In this document: positions 6,777 to 15,577 of the stretch, piece after piece
Numbering within the stretch: position 1 is the stretch's first letter
Layout of the letters: every line of letters starts with the position of its first letter
Source of the DNA: Phycisphaerae bacterium
GTDB lineage: Bacteria; Planctomycetota; Phycisphaerae; UBA1845; PWPN01
Length of the DNA stretch: 22,493 nucleotides
NCBI GenBank assembly: GCA_003557125.1
Contig: PWPN01000360.1
Coordinates: forward strand, 1 to 22,493
Reading direction: 5' to 3'
Program-made: the position numbers and the translations under genes
Notes under the pieces: generated by a model
The model's input: the letters and a program-made list of their open reading frames with translations, nothing else
What the model was told of the DNA's origin: nothing
Database searches by the model: none

Positions 6777-7532
6777 ATGTCACAGAGCGAGCCATCCGTT
6801 CTCCGCGTCGAACACGCCCGCAAGGCGTTCGGCTCGTTGATCGCGGTCAACGATGTGTCCTTCTCGGTCGAACAGGGCGAAATCTTCGGTATCGCCGGAC
6901 CGAACGGGAGCGGCAAGAGCACGCTCTTCAACATCATTTCAGGCGTCCCGTTCGCGGCGGACGCGGGACGCTTCATCCTTGCTGGGCAGGATGTCACCGG
7001 GTTGCGTGCGCACCTGCGCTTCCGTCGGGGATTGGCGCGGACCTTCCAGACTGAAACCGCCTTCGACTGCCTGAGCGTGGAGGAGAACATTGACCTGGCG
7101 CGGGTTTATGGACCCGACAACCCAGAAGAGGCCTACGGCGTTGCCGAGGCGCTGGAACTGTCAAAGATATCGCGGCACACCGCCGAGATGAATGCCGGAG
7201 AGATTTCCGTCTTTGACAAAAAGAAGCTGATGATTGCGACCGCCGTCGTGGCACGGCCAAAGTTGTTGATGCTGGATGAGCCTGCGGCGGGCCTGACCAA
7301 GACCGAGATCGACGAGCTTAGGGAGGTCATCGTGGAGCTGAATCGAGCTGGGATTTCAATCGTGCTCGTCGAGCACGTGCTCCCACTACTGCTGTCGGTT
7401 GCGCAGCGCGTACTTGTCCTGAATCAGGGCGAGGAAGTCATGACCGGCCCCCCCGACGAGATGATCAAGGATCCCCGCGTGATCGAAGCGTACCTTGGCC
7501 GAAAAGGGCACGACCGTGTCAGCGCTGCTTGA
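6777..7532 (+). CDS. livG: ABC transporter ATPase, LivG type, with altered signature motif
   Basis: A 251-residue ATPase of the branched-chain-amino-acid-type importer, working on the inner face of the membrane with the LivF-like partner. Seen: Walker A GPNGSGKST at 41-49, Q-loop FQT at 91-93, Walker B LLMLDEPAAGL at 164-174 and switch His374-equivalent in VLVEHVLPLLL. The stretch that should hold the LSGGQ signature reads ISVFDKKKLMIA (144-155): the Ser is kept, but Gly and Gln are replaced by Phe and Asp. One of the two ATP sites of the LivG-LivF dimer may therefore be weak. Translation is supported by GAGGA at 6766-6770. The gene overlaps the next one by 17 bases. A run of seven C lies in the reading frame at 7448-7454. 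Function as an ATPase subunit is secure; the substrate is not known. Confidence 0.9.
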   Translation: MSQSEPSVLRVEHARKAFGSLIAVNDVSFSVEQGEIFGIAGPNGSGKSTLFNIISGVPFAADAGRFILAGQDVTGLRAHLRFRRGLARTFQTETAFDCLSVEENIDLARVYGPDNPEEAYGVAEALELSKISRHTAEMNAGEISVFDKKKLMIATAVVARPKLLMLDEPAAGLTKTEIDELREVIVELNRAGISIVLVEHVLPLLLSVAQRVLVLNQGEEVMTGPPDEMIKDPRVIEAYLGRKGHDRVSAA

Positions 7533-8235
7533 GGTCGCGGGCGCGGTTACCGGCTATGGGCGCACTCGCGTCCTCCATGGGCTGTCGCTGACGCTCAATG
7601 AGGGGCGCAGTCTCGGAGTGTGCGGACCGAACGGCCATGGAAAGACGACGCTCATGCGAGCGGTGTCCGGGCTTCTCCGCCTATGGGAGGGCGATGTCCG
7701 CTTCGACGGCAAGTCCATTGCGCGCAGCGCGCCGCAAAGCATCGTCGAGGCCGGTCTGATCCACGTCCCACAAGGCAACCGCCTGTTCCCCGAGCTGTCG
7801 GTGGCGGAGAATCTGCGCCTTGGTGCCTACAGCCAGCGGGCGAGGCCCAACGAGGCGGAGAACCTGGAAAGGGTCTTCGCGTTGTTCCCGAAGCTCAAGA
7901 CCCGCCGTTCGCAGAAATGCCGAACGCTCTCGGGTGGAGAGCGACAGATGCTGTCCATCGGGGTCGGTGTAATGGCGCAACCGCGTCTCCTGATCCTCGA
8001 CGAGCCCAACCTTGGCCTGGCGCCAATTGTCAAGGAGGAGCTGGGCGAAGCCATCCAGGACATCGCCGAGCGTGACATTACGCTGATTCTGATCGAACAG
8101 GACATCGAGTTCATCATGTCGGTCACTAACCACACTCTGGTTGTGGAGCAAGGGGAGATCACGGTGGATACCAGCATCGCCGGAGATATGACGCATGAGG
8201 AGATCGTGAGTCGCTACTTCGGAGAAAACGCATGA
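7516..8235 (+). CDS. livF: ABC transporter ATPase, LivF type
   Basis: A 239-residue second ATPase of the importer when started at GTG 7516, which has AAGGG a few bases upstream at 7504-7508. A TTG at 7495 is also in frame but would add seven residues unlike the family's start. Motifs are complete: Walker A GPNGHGKTT at 37-45, PQGNRLFPELSVAENL around 85-100, signature LSGGERQM at 138-145, Walker B LLILDEPNLGLAP at 158-170, and switch-region Glu-Gln-Asp in ILIEQDIEF. LivF relatives typically carry this PQG(R)xxFP.LTV segment, which separates it from the LivG partner. The start overlaps the end of the livG-like gene and its stop overlaps the permease gene as ATGA, so the two ATPases and the first permease are probably made in coupled fashion. 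Confidence 0.9.
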   Translation: MSALLEVAGAVTGYGRTRVLHGLSLTLNEGRSLGVCGPNGHGKTTLMRAVSGLLRLWEGDVRFDGKSIARSAPQSIVEAGLIHVPQGNRLFPELSVAENLRLGAYSQRARPNEAENLERVFALFPKLKTRRSQKCRTLSGGERQMLSIGVGVMAQPRLLILDEPNLGLAPIVKEELGEAIQDIAERDITLILIEQDIEFIMSVTNHTLVVEQGEITVDTSIAGDMTHEEIVSRYFGENA

Positions 8236-9107
8236 GTCTCGATGCGATTCAGTCGATCCTCAGTAGCGCGGTGGTGCTCGGTAGCCTCTACGCCATCATG
8301 GCGGCGGGCTTGGCACTGACCTGGACCACTCTGGGAATCTTCAACTTCGCCCATGGCGCCTTGATGATGATCGGGGCGTACTTTGCGTGGCAGATCGGAG
8401 CCGATGCCGGATTCGGCCTGGGCGTGGCGGCAGGTATGGCCATTGGAGTAGCGGCGCTGGTGGGTCTGGGCGTCGTGTTCGAAAGGCTTGTCATTCGTCC
8501 GTTCCTCGGTAGCCGCCAAGTAGTGCTGATTACCGTCATCACCACGCTCGCGGCGATGATCTTTATCCAGAATTCAGCGCTCCTCACCTGGGGGCCACGC
8601 ATGAAACAGATGCCGCCGGTCTTGCCTCAAGGTATCAGCGTTATGGGGATCAGCTTCTCGGCGGCGGAGTTGCTGATCGTCATCGCCGCGCCGGTGACAC
8701 TGATCGCGCTGTGGCTGTTCCTGACGCGCACGCGGCTCGGCACGGCGGTACGCGCGGTGGCACAGAATCCCGAGGCAGCCGCCCTGATGGGCCTCAACGT
8801 GTCGCGACTATATTCCCTGGCTTTTGCGGTATCGGCGGGTCTCGCGGGTTTCTCCGGCATCCTGCTGGGTTCAATGCGCTTCATAACGCCGACCATGGGG
8901 GTCGAACCACTGATCAAGGCGCTGGTGGTGGTGATCTTCGGTGGACTGGGTAGTCTCGGAGGAACGATCGGCGCGGCTTACATCATCGGCTTCCTGGAAG
9001 CGACGAGCATCTACTTCATCGGCCTATACTGGACGCCTGCGCTCCTCTTCTTGGTCATAATCGTCGTACTGGTGATCAGGCCGCAAGGTCTGTTCGGCAA
9101 GGAGTAG
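8232..9107 (+). CDS. livH: ABC transporter permease, LivH type
   Basis: A 291-residue, very hydrophobic inner-membrane permease with about eight membrane segments and no soluble domain. Typical LivH marks are the TLGIFNFAHGALMMIGAYF segment near residues 34-52, VFERLVIRPFLGSR near 83-96, the cytoplasmic coupling helix NPEAAALMGLNVSRLYSLAF around 179-198, and the glycine-rich VVIFGGLGSLGGTIGAAYI stretch near 236-254. With the LivM-like protein it forms the channel that passes the substrate from the binding protein. ATG 8232 overlaps the livF-like stop as ATGA. Length is normal for the family. Confidence 0.92.
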   Translation: MSLDAIQSILSSAVVLGSLYAIMAAGLALTWTTLGIFNFAHGALMMIGAYFAWQIGADAGFGLGVAAGMAIGVAALVGLGVVFERLVIRPFLGSRQVVLITVITTLAAMIFIQNSALLTWGPRMKQMPPVLPQGISVMGISFSAAELLIVIAAPVTLIALWLFLTRTRLGTAVRAVAQNPEAAALMGLNVSRLYSLAFAVSAGLAGFSGILLGSMRFITPTMGVEPLIKALVVVIFGGLGSLGGTIGAAYIIGFLEATSIYFIGLYWTPALLFLVIIVVLVIRPQGLFGKE

Positions 9108-9111
9108 AGGC

Positions 9112-10107
9112 ATGCAGCGTCGCGACAGAACGTTCTTTGCGCTGATGGCGGCCGGTGCCGCAGCTCTTGCGCTTCTTCCGCTCATCGGGGTGGACGCCTC
9201 ATTCCGCCACTTCCTGATTTTGGCCTTCATTTACGCGATTGTGGCATCGAATTGGGACCTGACGCTCGGTTATGGAGGCATCCTGAACTTTGCGCACCCG
9301 GCGTTTTTCGAGCTTGGCGTCTACGGCTACGCGATTTTCGCCTCGACACTGGAGGTCGAGCCTTGGCTCGCGCTCTTGCTAGCGGGTGGAGTCGCCGTCA
9401 TCGCCGCGTTGATGATCGTCCTGCCCGTGCTGCGTCTGCGTGGCATTTACGTGATTCTTGTGACCTTTGCCTTTGGGCAGATCTGCCTGCAGATCGTGCT
9501 CAGCCAATCACAGATTACCGGCGGATCACAAGGCATGGTGCTTCTGCCCGGACTGCAGCTCGGAGACTGGAGCTTTGCCCGCGACGGGCGGATGGGCTAC
9601 TACTATGCAACGCTGCTGCTTCTTGTGCTGTCCACCATCTATTTGCGGATGGTGGTGCGCTCCTCCTTCGGTCGCAGCATCCAGGCTCTGCGCGACAATG
9701 AGTATTACGCGATCAGCCGCGGGATCTCGGTCAGCCGGCAACGCATCCTGACTATGGCGGCGAGCGCCGTCTTTACAGGGATGGCGGGTGGTATGTATGC
9801 CGCATATCTGCGCGTGGCATCTCCCGAAGTATTCGGTCTCGACTTCCTCATCATTGTGCTCAGCGCCCTGCTGCTCGGCGGAACATCCACGATCCTGGGG
9901 CCAGTGATGGCGGCGATACTCCTCGCTATTCTGTCTGAGTGGATGATGGACCTGGGGGCATGGCGATTCTTGATCCTGTCGGTCCTGATCGTGGGGGTCT
10001 TGCGCTTCTATCCTGGCGGCCTGTACGCACTTATCGAGGGGTTGGCAAAGTGGGCAATCTCTGGCCGTGCGGCAGTGCGCCGAGGCGCTCGGAGCCCGTT
10101 AAAGTAA
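9112..10107 (+). CDS. livM: ABC transporter permease, LivM type
   Basis: A 331-residue inner-membrane permease, partner of the LivH-like protein. It shows the NWDLTLGYGGILNFAHPAFF segment near residues 46-65, LRLRGIYVILVTFAFGQI around 107-124, the GGSQGM loop near 138-143, and the coupling region RDNEYYAISRGISVSRQRIL near 196-215, followed by GGMYAAY and LLLGGTSTILGP. About nine to ten hydrophobic stretches are present. The start has a purine-rich site GGAGTAGAGG at 9101-9110, four bases after the preceding stop. It closes the importer set. The next gene on the same strand is about 520 bases away, so the operon transcript may end here, although no clear terminator hairpin with a T-run is visible. 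Confidence 0.92.
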   Translation: MQRRDRTFFALMAAGAAALALLPLIGVDASFRHFLILAFIYAIVASNWDLTLGYGGILNFAHPAFFELGVYGYAIFASTLEVEPWLALLLAGGVAVIAALMIVLPVLRLRGIYVILVTFAFGQICLQIVLSQSQITGGSQGMVLLPGLQLGDWSFARDGRMGYYYATLLLLVLSTIYLRMVVRSSFGRSIQALRDNEYYAISRGISVSRQRILTMAASAVFTGMAGGMYAAYLRVASPEVFGLDFLIIVLSALLLGGTSTILGPVMAAILLAILSEWMMDLGAWRFLILSVLIVGVLRFYPGGLYALIEGLAKWAISGRAAVRRGARSPLK

Positions 10108-10631
10108 TCTGACAAGGGGTTTAGTGGTTGGGCGCGTCCACTCGCCCACAGTGTGCAGTGCTCCGAGGCGGACGACCTTCGGGCGTGAGCCGCGTTGCTC
10201 GTCTCGCCAAGTGTTGACGGGCCATACCAGGCTGTATTCCCAGCGCACCTGCACAAGCCCCGGAACAGCCATGTGCACAACGCATGCCATTGATCGACCT
10301 GCTTGTGAACCGGGGGCGACTCCGCGTGCTCGTGGGCCGATCATGATGGCTGGGATCCGCTGCGAAGTGGCGGCGTTCGGAAAGTCCCACTACCGGTGCG
10401 ATGATGGCTACAGGGAGTATGCGATTGTCAAGGACCATACTGATTGACGTGCTCCTGGTCATCGTTGTGTTTGCGGATCAATTCCAGCTGAAATACATTG
10501 CGCAGGGGGTTGCACCGGGAGGCAGGTGTTCCATGTGTGGACGCCTGGAGCGCTTGTCGAGAATGCACAGTCTCGCAACCCCCAATCCGGCCGAGTAAGG
10601 ACTCAAGGTGCAGACCGGAGCGAGGACGCCA
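10108..10631. other. 524-base gap between importer and RpiR genes
   Basis: No convincing gene is found. Overlapping short frames occur on both strands. One on the plus strand (10401-10598) encodes a hydrophobic stretch but has a poorly spaced ribosome site. One on the minus strand (10099-10344) has no family match. Decayed sequence from a former gene is possible. A TTGACG at 10444-10449 could be part of the regulator's promoter, but no good -10 box follows at the right distance. Confidence 0.5.
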
Positions 10632-11480
10632 ATGAACATCGCTGATCAGATCCGCGAAAACCTGGACCATCTGACTTCGTCCGAGAAGAAGGCCGGGACG
10701 ACCCTGCTGGGGCACTATCCCTTTCTCGGCCTGGAGACGATGCAGACCTTCGCTGACAAAGCCAGTGTCAGCCCGCCCACGATTCTTCGGTTCGTGTCGA
10801 AACTTGGCTATCCGGGCTACCGGGAGTTCCAGCAGCAGCTCCGGGCCGAAGTGCACGAAAGGCTGGAGTCTCCACTGACACTTCTCGAGAAGAAGAAGGT
10901 GTCCTGGGACGGGAAGGACTCGGTCAGCGCTGTCGCGAAGGTCCTGATCGAGAATGTAGAGACCACGCTCTCGGGGTTGTCCGAAGACGAGATGGTCTCC
11001 GCCCTGGAGAGGATCTCTGATTCGCGACGCAAGGTGTACATCGTCGGCGGGCGCTTCTCGTATGCCCTTGCGGACTATTTCTACTGCCACCTGCGGGAGA
11101 TTCGTGACCGGGTGATTTTGCTGGATGGGCAAACCGCACGGTGGCCCGAACATCTCATAGACATGAAACGCGGCGACATCCTGATCGTGTATGACATGCG
11201 TCGTTACCAGGATGACATCTCGAAGTTCGTGGAAGCGGCCGATGAAGTCGGCGCGTGCATCATGTTGTTCACCGACCAGTGGATCTCGCCCGTGGCGAGT
11301 CACGCCCGCAATGTCTGGTCATGTCATATCGAGATTCCATCCCCGTTCGACTCCTTCGTGTCGTGCGTCGCTGTCATGGATGTACTCGTCGCCCGAATGG
11401 CCGCGATGAACGAAACGGCACTCGCCAAGCGAATCAGGCGGCTCGAGTGGCTCCGCAACAAGGCGGGCATCGCCAAGTAA
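10632..11480 (+). CDS. RpiR-family transcriptional regulator (HTH plus SIS domain)
   Basis: A 282-residue regulator. Residues 1-70 form the RpiR-type helix-turn-helix (LTSSEKKAG, then TFADKASVSPPTILRFVSKL at 39-58 and GYPGYREFQQQL at 59-70). Residues about 130-250 form a SIS domain (RRKVYIVGGRFSYALADYF at 132-150, then GDILIVYDMRRYQDDISKFV at 181-200) of the kind that binds a phosphosugar or other small effector. ATG 10632 has GAGG at 10622-10625 with 6-base spacing. A GTG at 10608 also has an acceptable site, so eight extra residues are possible. It stands downstream of the transporter on the same strand and is the only regulator linked to that operon, so local control, perhaps through the 1049-1059 dyad, is likely. 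RpiR proteins can repress or activate; the direction is not visible here. Confidence 0.9.
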   Translation: MNIADQIRENLDHLTSSEKKAGTTLLGHYPFLGLETMQTFADKASVSPPTILRFVSKLGYPGYREFQQQLRAEVHERLESPLTLLEKKKVSWDGKDSVSAVAKVLIENVETTLSGLSEDEMVSALERISDSRRKVYIVGGRFSYALADYFYCHLREIRDRVILLDGQTARWPEHLIDMKRGDILIVYDMRRYQDDISKFVEAADEVGACIMLFTDQWISPVASHARNVWSCHIEIPSPFDSFVSCVAVMDVLVARMAAMNETALAKRIRRLEWLRNKAGIAK

Positions 11481-12108
11481 AAGGCGGGGATGCTGAAGCT
11501 GCGGTCCGCGGGAGCGTCGGCCACCCGATGCGACTTGCGGGGCAGTCTACGAGACGGGACACCAAAGCGAAGGGCAAGAGTGTGATCGCCGGGATGGCTC
11601 GGTGTGCCTAGGTCGGTCGCCAACTGCTACGATTGTTGATCGAGGGCCAGCATCCGCAGTATCCAGCCGCCAACCATGCTTGCATCCTCAAGCAAGATAT
11701 CGAGCAGTCCTCCCAGCGCCCAACACAGATGGCGCGCAGAAACACTGTCGGAGAACGCCAAAGCCTGAGCGAGTGCATCGTACTCTGGGCGGTCCTCGAG
11801 CTTGCGGCCGAGTACGTGATCCACCACATCGCGCTCGGTTACGGTCGACGCCTGCAGCTTGGATGTCTACTGAAACGAGCAGGCGTCGATTGTGGGGCCG
11901 TGAAGGAACGCTGAACACCTCCGGCCTTGGGTGAGGGGTCTTGGGTGAGGTATAGGGGCGCTCAATGCGTCTCGCGATCCGCTAGCGCGCGCGCAACCAG
12001 AATCCGGATCACCATGCCTTGGCCCAGCTCCGTCGTTCGTGTCCACGACACAAGGAGCGCGCCCGGTCGCTGGTCAGTGCAACTCCTCCCTGGTAGCCCC
12101 CGAAACCG
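11481..12108. other. Low-density region between RpiR and lipoprotein genes
   Basis: Two genes converge on this 628-base stretch: the RpiR gene from the left and the lipoprotein gene from the right. The only coding-like content is a minus-strand frame around 11627-11866, listed separately. No terminator with a T-run is visible for either neighbour. Confidence 0.5.
11627..11827 (-). pseudogene. Minus-strand ORF fragment, possible gene remnant
   Basis: The frame is open from just after a stop at 11867-11869 down to TAG at 11627, about 79 codons, with GTG codons at 11827 and 11824 as the only reasonable starts and no clear ribosome site. Its composition is protein-like: codons end mostly in G or C and the translation (for example ERDVVDHVLGRKLEDRPEYD just around the GTG, then ARHLCWALGGLLDILLED) predicts amphipathic helices. 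The neighbouring frames are Arg/Ser/Pro/Cys-rich junk. This suggests the C-terminal part of a gene that lost its start, or a short intact gene of 66 residues. It runs in the same direction as the lipoprotein gene upstream of it. No family is recognised. Confidence 0.35.
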
Positions 12109-14847
12109 TTAATCCCAGGGCGGTTGATAACTCCCGGGCCAGGATCCGGAATCGGCACGCGGCGGATAATGAATCGCGCTGAACGCTACGTCCATGGAAA
12201 TGAGCTGGGCGGGCGTCTCAGCACTCGCCATCATCGGGATGCCCAGCACGATGCCCTCAATGACACCCGGGCTGATGCCGCCAAGATAGTCATCATCCGG
12301 CTCAGTCTCGTTACGAGTGATCAGGACATTAACATCACCCAGTTGACTCATCTCCGAAGTATTCGTGCTGTAATAGTCCGCACCTTCATACTCGCAGAAC
12401 CGTGCTCCAGTTTGCCCAGCCTGCAAGGTCACTTCACCCGTGTATCCAGGTGGAAAGTCGAAGTGCGTATCAAGATGCAAACTGAGCCCCGCCCCACGCT
12501 CACAGCCCGTATGGGGCCGTACGCCAGAGCGCACAAGCCTCCAGTCACCAGTGTCATGATGGCCGCCGCCCGGCTCCGTCCATGAGGGGGTGATTTCCAT
12601 CTCGCCACTACCACCCGGTGTGCGCTCAATGAAGTCGGGCGTGTCCGGGGGGAGAGTCCGGCCCCGCCAGACCGCCGTGACGGAGCCGCACTCATCGTCG
12701 GCCGACTGCAACGGCGGATCACATTCATACTCCGGCGGCTCACCGTCCGCGTCATCCTCGTCCTCCTCGTGACCGACGAAGGACACAAATCCCGTCCCCC
12801 AACGCTCGGGGGCCTCCTCATGGCCCCGGATCCCTTTCTCCGAGGTCGAATACATCAAGATTTCAGTGATGGGTGGATCTTCCGGTAGATCATCAGGCGC
12901 CTGGTACGTGAGTTCATAGAACCCTCCGGTGTAATCCCTGGTAACACTAATGATCTCCCCGGGGCCTGTTATCTCCGGCTCACTCAAATCATCCACCACG
13001 GCGTGTTCGGCCGAAACCACAAACTGGACCTGTTCACCCTCGGCGACTGATCGATGGCTGCTCGGATCAAACACAACATCAATGTGATTCAGACCGACTT
13101 CGGTGCTTTCAGTCGATACCACGGCGCTCCAACTGCCTTGCGGAAACTCTTCCCGATCAGGCGTGAGGCGCAATCGTGTCGGGTTGAGCGGACTTCCCTC
13201 GAAAGCCTTGGGTGCGCGTAACCGAAATTCAAACGGCGCCGCATCCATCGGTTCAAGGGGGCTCGCCAGTTCGATGATGGGGTCGTAACCCCCGACCGGG
13301 TATGTGGTGTCGATTCGATGTTCCAGCCATCGCCCCGGCGTCTGGTCGACCAGATCGATGTCGTCCCACACGAAAACAATCTCCACCCCATCGATCTCAT
13401 CCAGCCATGAGTCGAGCATGGGCTCAGCCGCCGCCATAACCGCATCCGCGACCTCTTCGGCGAGAAACTCCTTCAACTCGGCCTTCATTCCATGTTTCTT
13501 TAGCTGACCCCATGCCCTCTCGATCGCTTCCCGGACGAGATCTACACCCTCGCTCTCGACGGTGACAGTCACCTCATCCACGCCAAGCTGATTCGGCATG
13601 GCATCTTCGTTGGCAATGCGCGCCGGCGGCGGATCGAGAACACCATCCACATCACGAATGCAGCAGGGCGCGACCCAGCGATACATCTGGCTCAGTGTGC
13701 CCACCCCATCCGCGGCCTTCACGGCTCCGTTAACGCCCGCGACCAACCCCGCTGCTGCGGTCGCACCCAACGGCCCCGTCACAATAGCCGCCATCATCAC
13801 ATAGGTGCCAAATATGTCACTGAACAGATCCAGAGACTCCTGCAGATCCCGTGCGGACCGGTATGCCTTCATCTCCACGGAGAGTGTGGCCGGATCCTCG
13901 ATGTTCAAGATTTGTGATCCGTCGAACCGCGCCGCATCCTCGCCGGCATCGGCCAGGGGAACACTTTGGCTTGTTGGTGTGTCACTCGCGCGCTGACGGT
14001 GATGTCCATGATGCTGCGGGGTCACCATGACACCACTGGCGTTACCTAGAAGGGTTCCATCCTCGGCCAACATTTCAGCCAGACCATCGAGCGCGGACGC
14101 CATGCGCTGATCCGCAAGCACGCGCTCGAGAAAGACCAGTTCATCACTACTGAGCGTTTGGGCTTGGGCGGCAAGCGACTCGGGATTCTCTGTATCCATG
14201 ATGCTTAGCCAGGTGCGCATCAACGGCAGCAGCGTCACTGGCATCATGTCGAAGTCATGATCACGCCAGTGCTCGAGGCTGTCGGGATAGGAGAGGCCGA
14301 TTTCCGTCGCCGTGGCTTCGAGCGCCGAGTCGAAGGCAGCGAGCAGCTCGTCGACAGCCCCGTGTCTGCGGGCCGGCAGAGGATCCAGGGCAAGGTCGAG
14401 TACCGGCCCGTGGTTGTCGCCGTCCGTGATCACAAGTTCGATCTGCGCGCCATCGAGATCCACCAACGGTGTAACGACGACGACTTCGTCATCGTGGTTG
14501 AGCAGTGGCACGCGGAGATCGTCCTCGGCTTCGGTGGGATGCGTATCAGCACCGGCACGCTGATAGGTCGCATACAGATCGGTCGACGCTACGTCATCAG
14601 GCAGATCGAGGACCGCCAGATAGTGCATCTGCTCCGCCTGGGTGTCGGCGAGCTGCACTTCGGACAGGTCAGGCCCGGACTCCGTACTCTCGGTTTCGGT
14701 GTCTGATCCCGTGGTGCTGTCCGTGTCGGATTCCGTACTACTACCGCCACTTCCCCCACCGCTTCCCCCACAGGCGCTCAGTACCAGCGCCAACAAGACT
14801 GCCGGAGTGAGCCCCCAGCCGCGGACCCTGCTGCCTTCCCATCGCAT
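12109..14847 (-). CDS. Large acidic lipoprotein of unknown function
   Basis: A 912-residue protein with a lipoprotein signal: residues 1-25 are basic then hydrophobic and end in the lipobox LSAC, so Cys26 should be lipidated. A Gly/Ser/Thr/Asp/Glu linker (about 27-60) follows and would carry the rest away from the membrane. ATG 14847 is chosen because GGGAGGGGGG lies just upstream; the TTG at 14874 would bury the signal. The mature part is strongly acidic. It has a helical front (to ~280), a short His-rich patch (HHGHHR near 280), a hydrophobic Gly/Ala stretch near 365-390, a helical acidic block near 430-490, and a beta-rich back half with repeated T/V/S strands resembling Ig-like or beta-sandwich domains. 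Several Cys pairs sit in the last third. I recognise no family. It is probably a surface-exposed protein in a salt-loving cell. It has no operon partner. Confidence 0.75.
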   Translation of the reverse strand: MRWEGSRVRGWGLTPAVLLALVLSACGGSGGGSGGSSTESDTDSTTGSDTETESTESGPDLSEVQLADTQAEQMHYLAVLDLPDDVASTDLYATYQRAGADTHPTEAEDDLRVPLLNHDDEVVVVTPLVDLDGAQIELVITDGDNHGPVLDLALDPLPARRHGAVDELLAAFDSALEATATEIGLSYPDSLEHWRDHDFDMMPVTLLPLMRTWLSIMDTENPESLAAQAQTLSSDELVFLERVLADQRMASALDGLAEMLAEDGTLLGNASGVMVTPQHHGHHRQRASDTPTSQSVPLADAGEDAARFDGSQILNIEDPATLSVEMKAYRSARDLQESLDLFSDIFGTYVMMAAIVTGPLGATAAAGLVAGVNGAVKAADGVGTLSQMYRWVAPCCIRDVDGVLDPPPARIANEDAMPNQLGVDEVTVTVESEGVDLVREAIERAWGQLKKHGMKAELKEFLAEEVADAVMAAAEPMLDSWLDEIDGVEIVFVWDDIDLVDQTPGRWLEHRIDTTYPVGGYDPIIELASPLEPMDAAPFEFRLRAPKAFEGSPLNPTRLRLTPDREEFPQGSWSAVVSTESTEVGLNHIDVVFDPSSHRSVAEGEQVQFVVSAEHAVVDDLSEPEITGPGEIISVTRDYTGGFYELTYQAPDDLPEDPPITEILMYSTSEKGIRGHEEAPERWGTGFVSFVGHEEDEDDADGEPPEYECDPPLQSADDECGSVTAVWRGRTLPPDTPDFIERTPGGSGEMEITPSWTEPGGGHHDTGDWRLVRSGVRPHTGCERGAGLSLHLDTHFDFPPGYTGEVTLQAGQTGARFCEYEGADYYSTNTSEMSQLGDVNVLITRNETEPDDDYLGGISPGVIEGIVLGIPMMASAETPAQLISMDVAFSAIHYPPRADSGSWPGSYQPPWD

Positions 14848-15450
14848 GCCCCCCTCCCTTCCCGACCGCTGCAAGGCCGTGACTGCTGTGCGTTATCAGA
14901 ACACTCCCAATTTTCCGAGGCTTCGCGGAAGCCATGTATCGACCCTCTCTCCCGCGTAGACCATGTGTGAAAATCTGTCAAGGGTGCGTCGCGGCAAGAG
15001 ACGTGATGGCAGGGGCGCCGGAGTGCAGAGGCGAGCGTTCCAAGTGCGTGAGAACGAGCCGGACTTTTCGGCGGCCTGGGAGTTACGGGAACCTGTTGCG
15101 GTGACAAGGGGAATCCTCCGCTGATTCACGCATGCCGTAAGTGGAACTGATGCCGCGTGGACATCTTTATCATCGCGCGAATTTCGCCAAGGGCCACTTT
15201 CGGCCGCGCCATTCGATGATTCGATCGAGTCTCCCGGTCGCAGTGGCGGGATATGGGGATGGGGATTGTGCGTCAGTGTCCCCGGGCTTTCGCGCGCTTT
15301 CAGTGGGACGCAGGATCGACGCCGTGAGAAAGGATAGGCGCATGGCACGCGCCCTTGTTGTCGGCGGTGGGTATCAATGGCGCGGCATGTTGGTACGGAA
15401 CTCGGCGCGTGGCAGGGCCGCGTGGCGGGTAGGGTGTGCAGGCGCCTGGT

Positions 15451-15577
15451 GCGCCCCCCCATTGACCGGGGACCGGTCAGGATGGCGACTTTTGCGGATA
15501 TGTCATGGCCACTGCGCGTGTCGTGGGGCAGGACGCATGTCGAGCGCGAATCGCGCCCCCCCCCATTTTCCCGGGGA
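15451..15577. repeat. Two copies of a C-tract motif
   Basis: GCGCCCCCCCATT followed by GACCGGGGAC (15451-15473) recurs as GCG plus nine C, ATT, then TTCCCGGGGAC (15553-15577), about 102 bases apart. The copies share GCG, the C-run (seven and nine C), ATT and CCGGGGAC. The flanks are only loosely alike. They may be the cores of a degenerate ~100-base tandem duplication or two binding sites. Confidence 0.45.

Noticed and set aside
6134..7090. A 318-codon minus-strand open frame across the binding-protein and ATPase genes.
   Set aside because: It spans the ends of two well-supported genes and their hairpin, with no motif of its own.
10401..10598. A 65-codon plus-strand frame with a hydrophobic stretch just before the RpiR gene.
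   Set aside because: The ribosome-like GGGAG touches the internal ATG, the C-terminal half is Cys/Arg/Pro-rich, and no family is recognised. A small membrane protein is possible but not supported.
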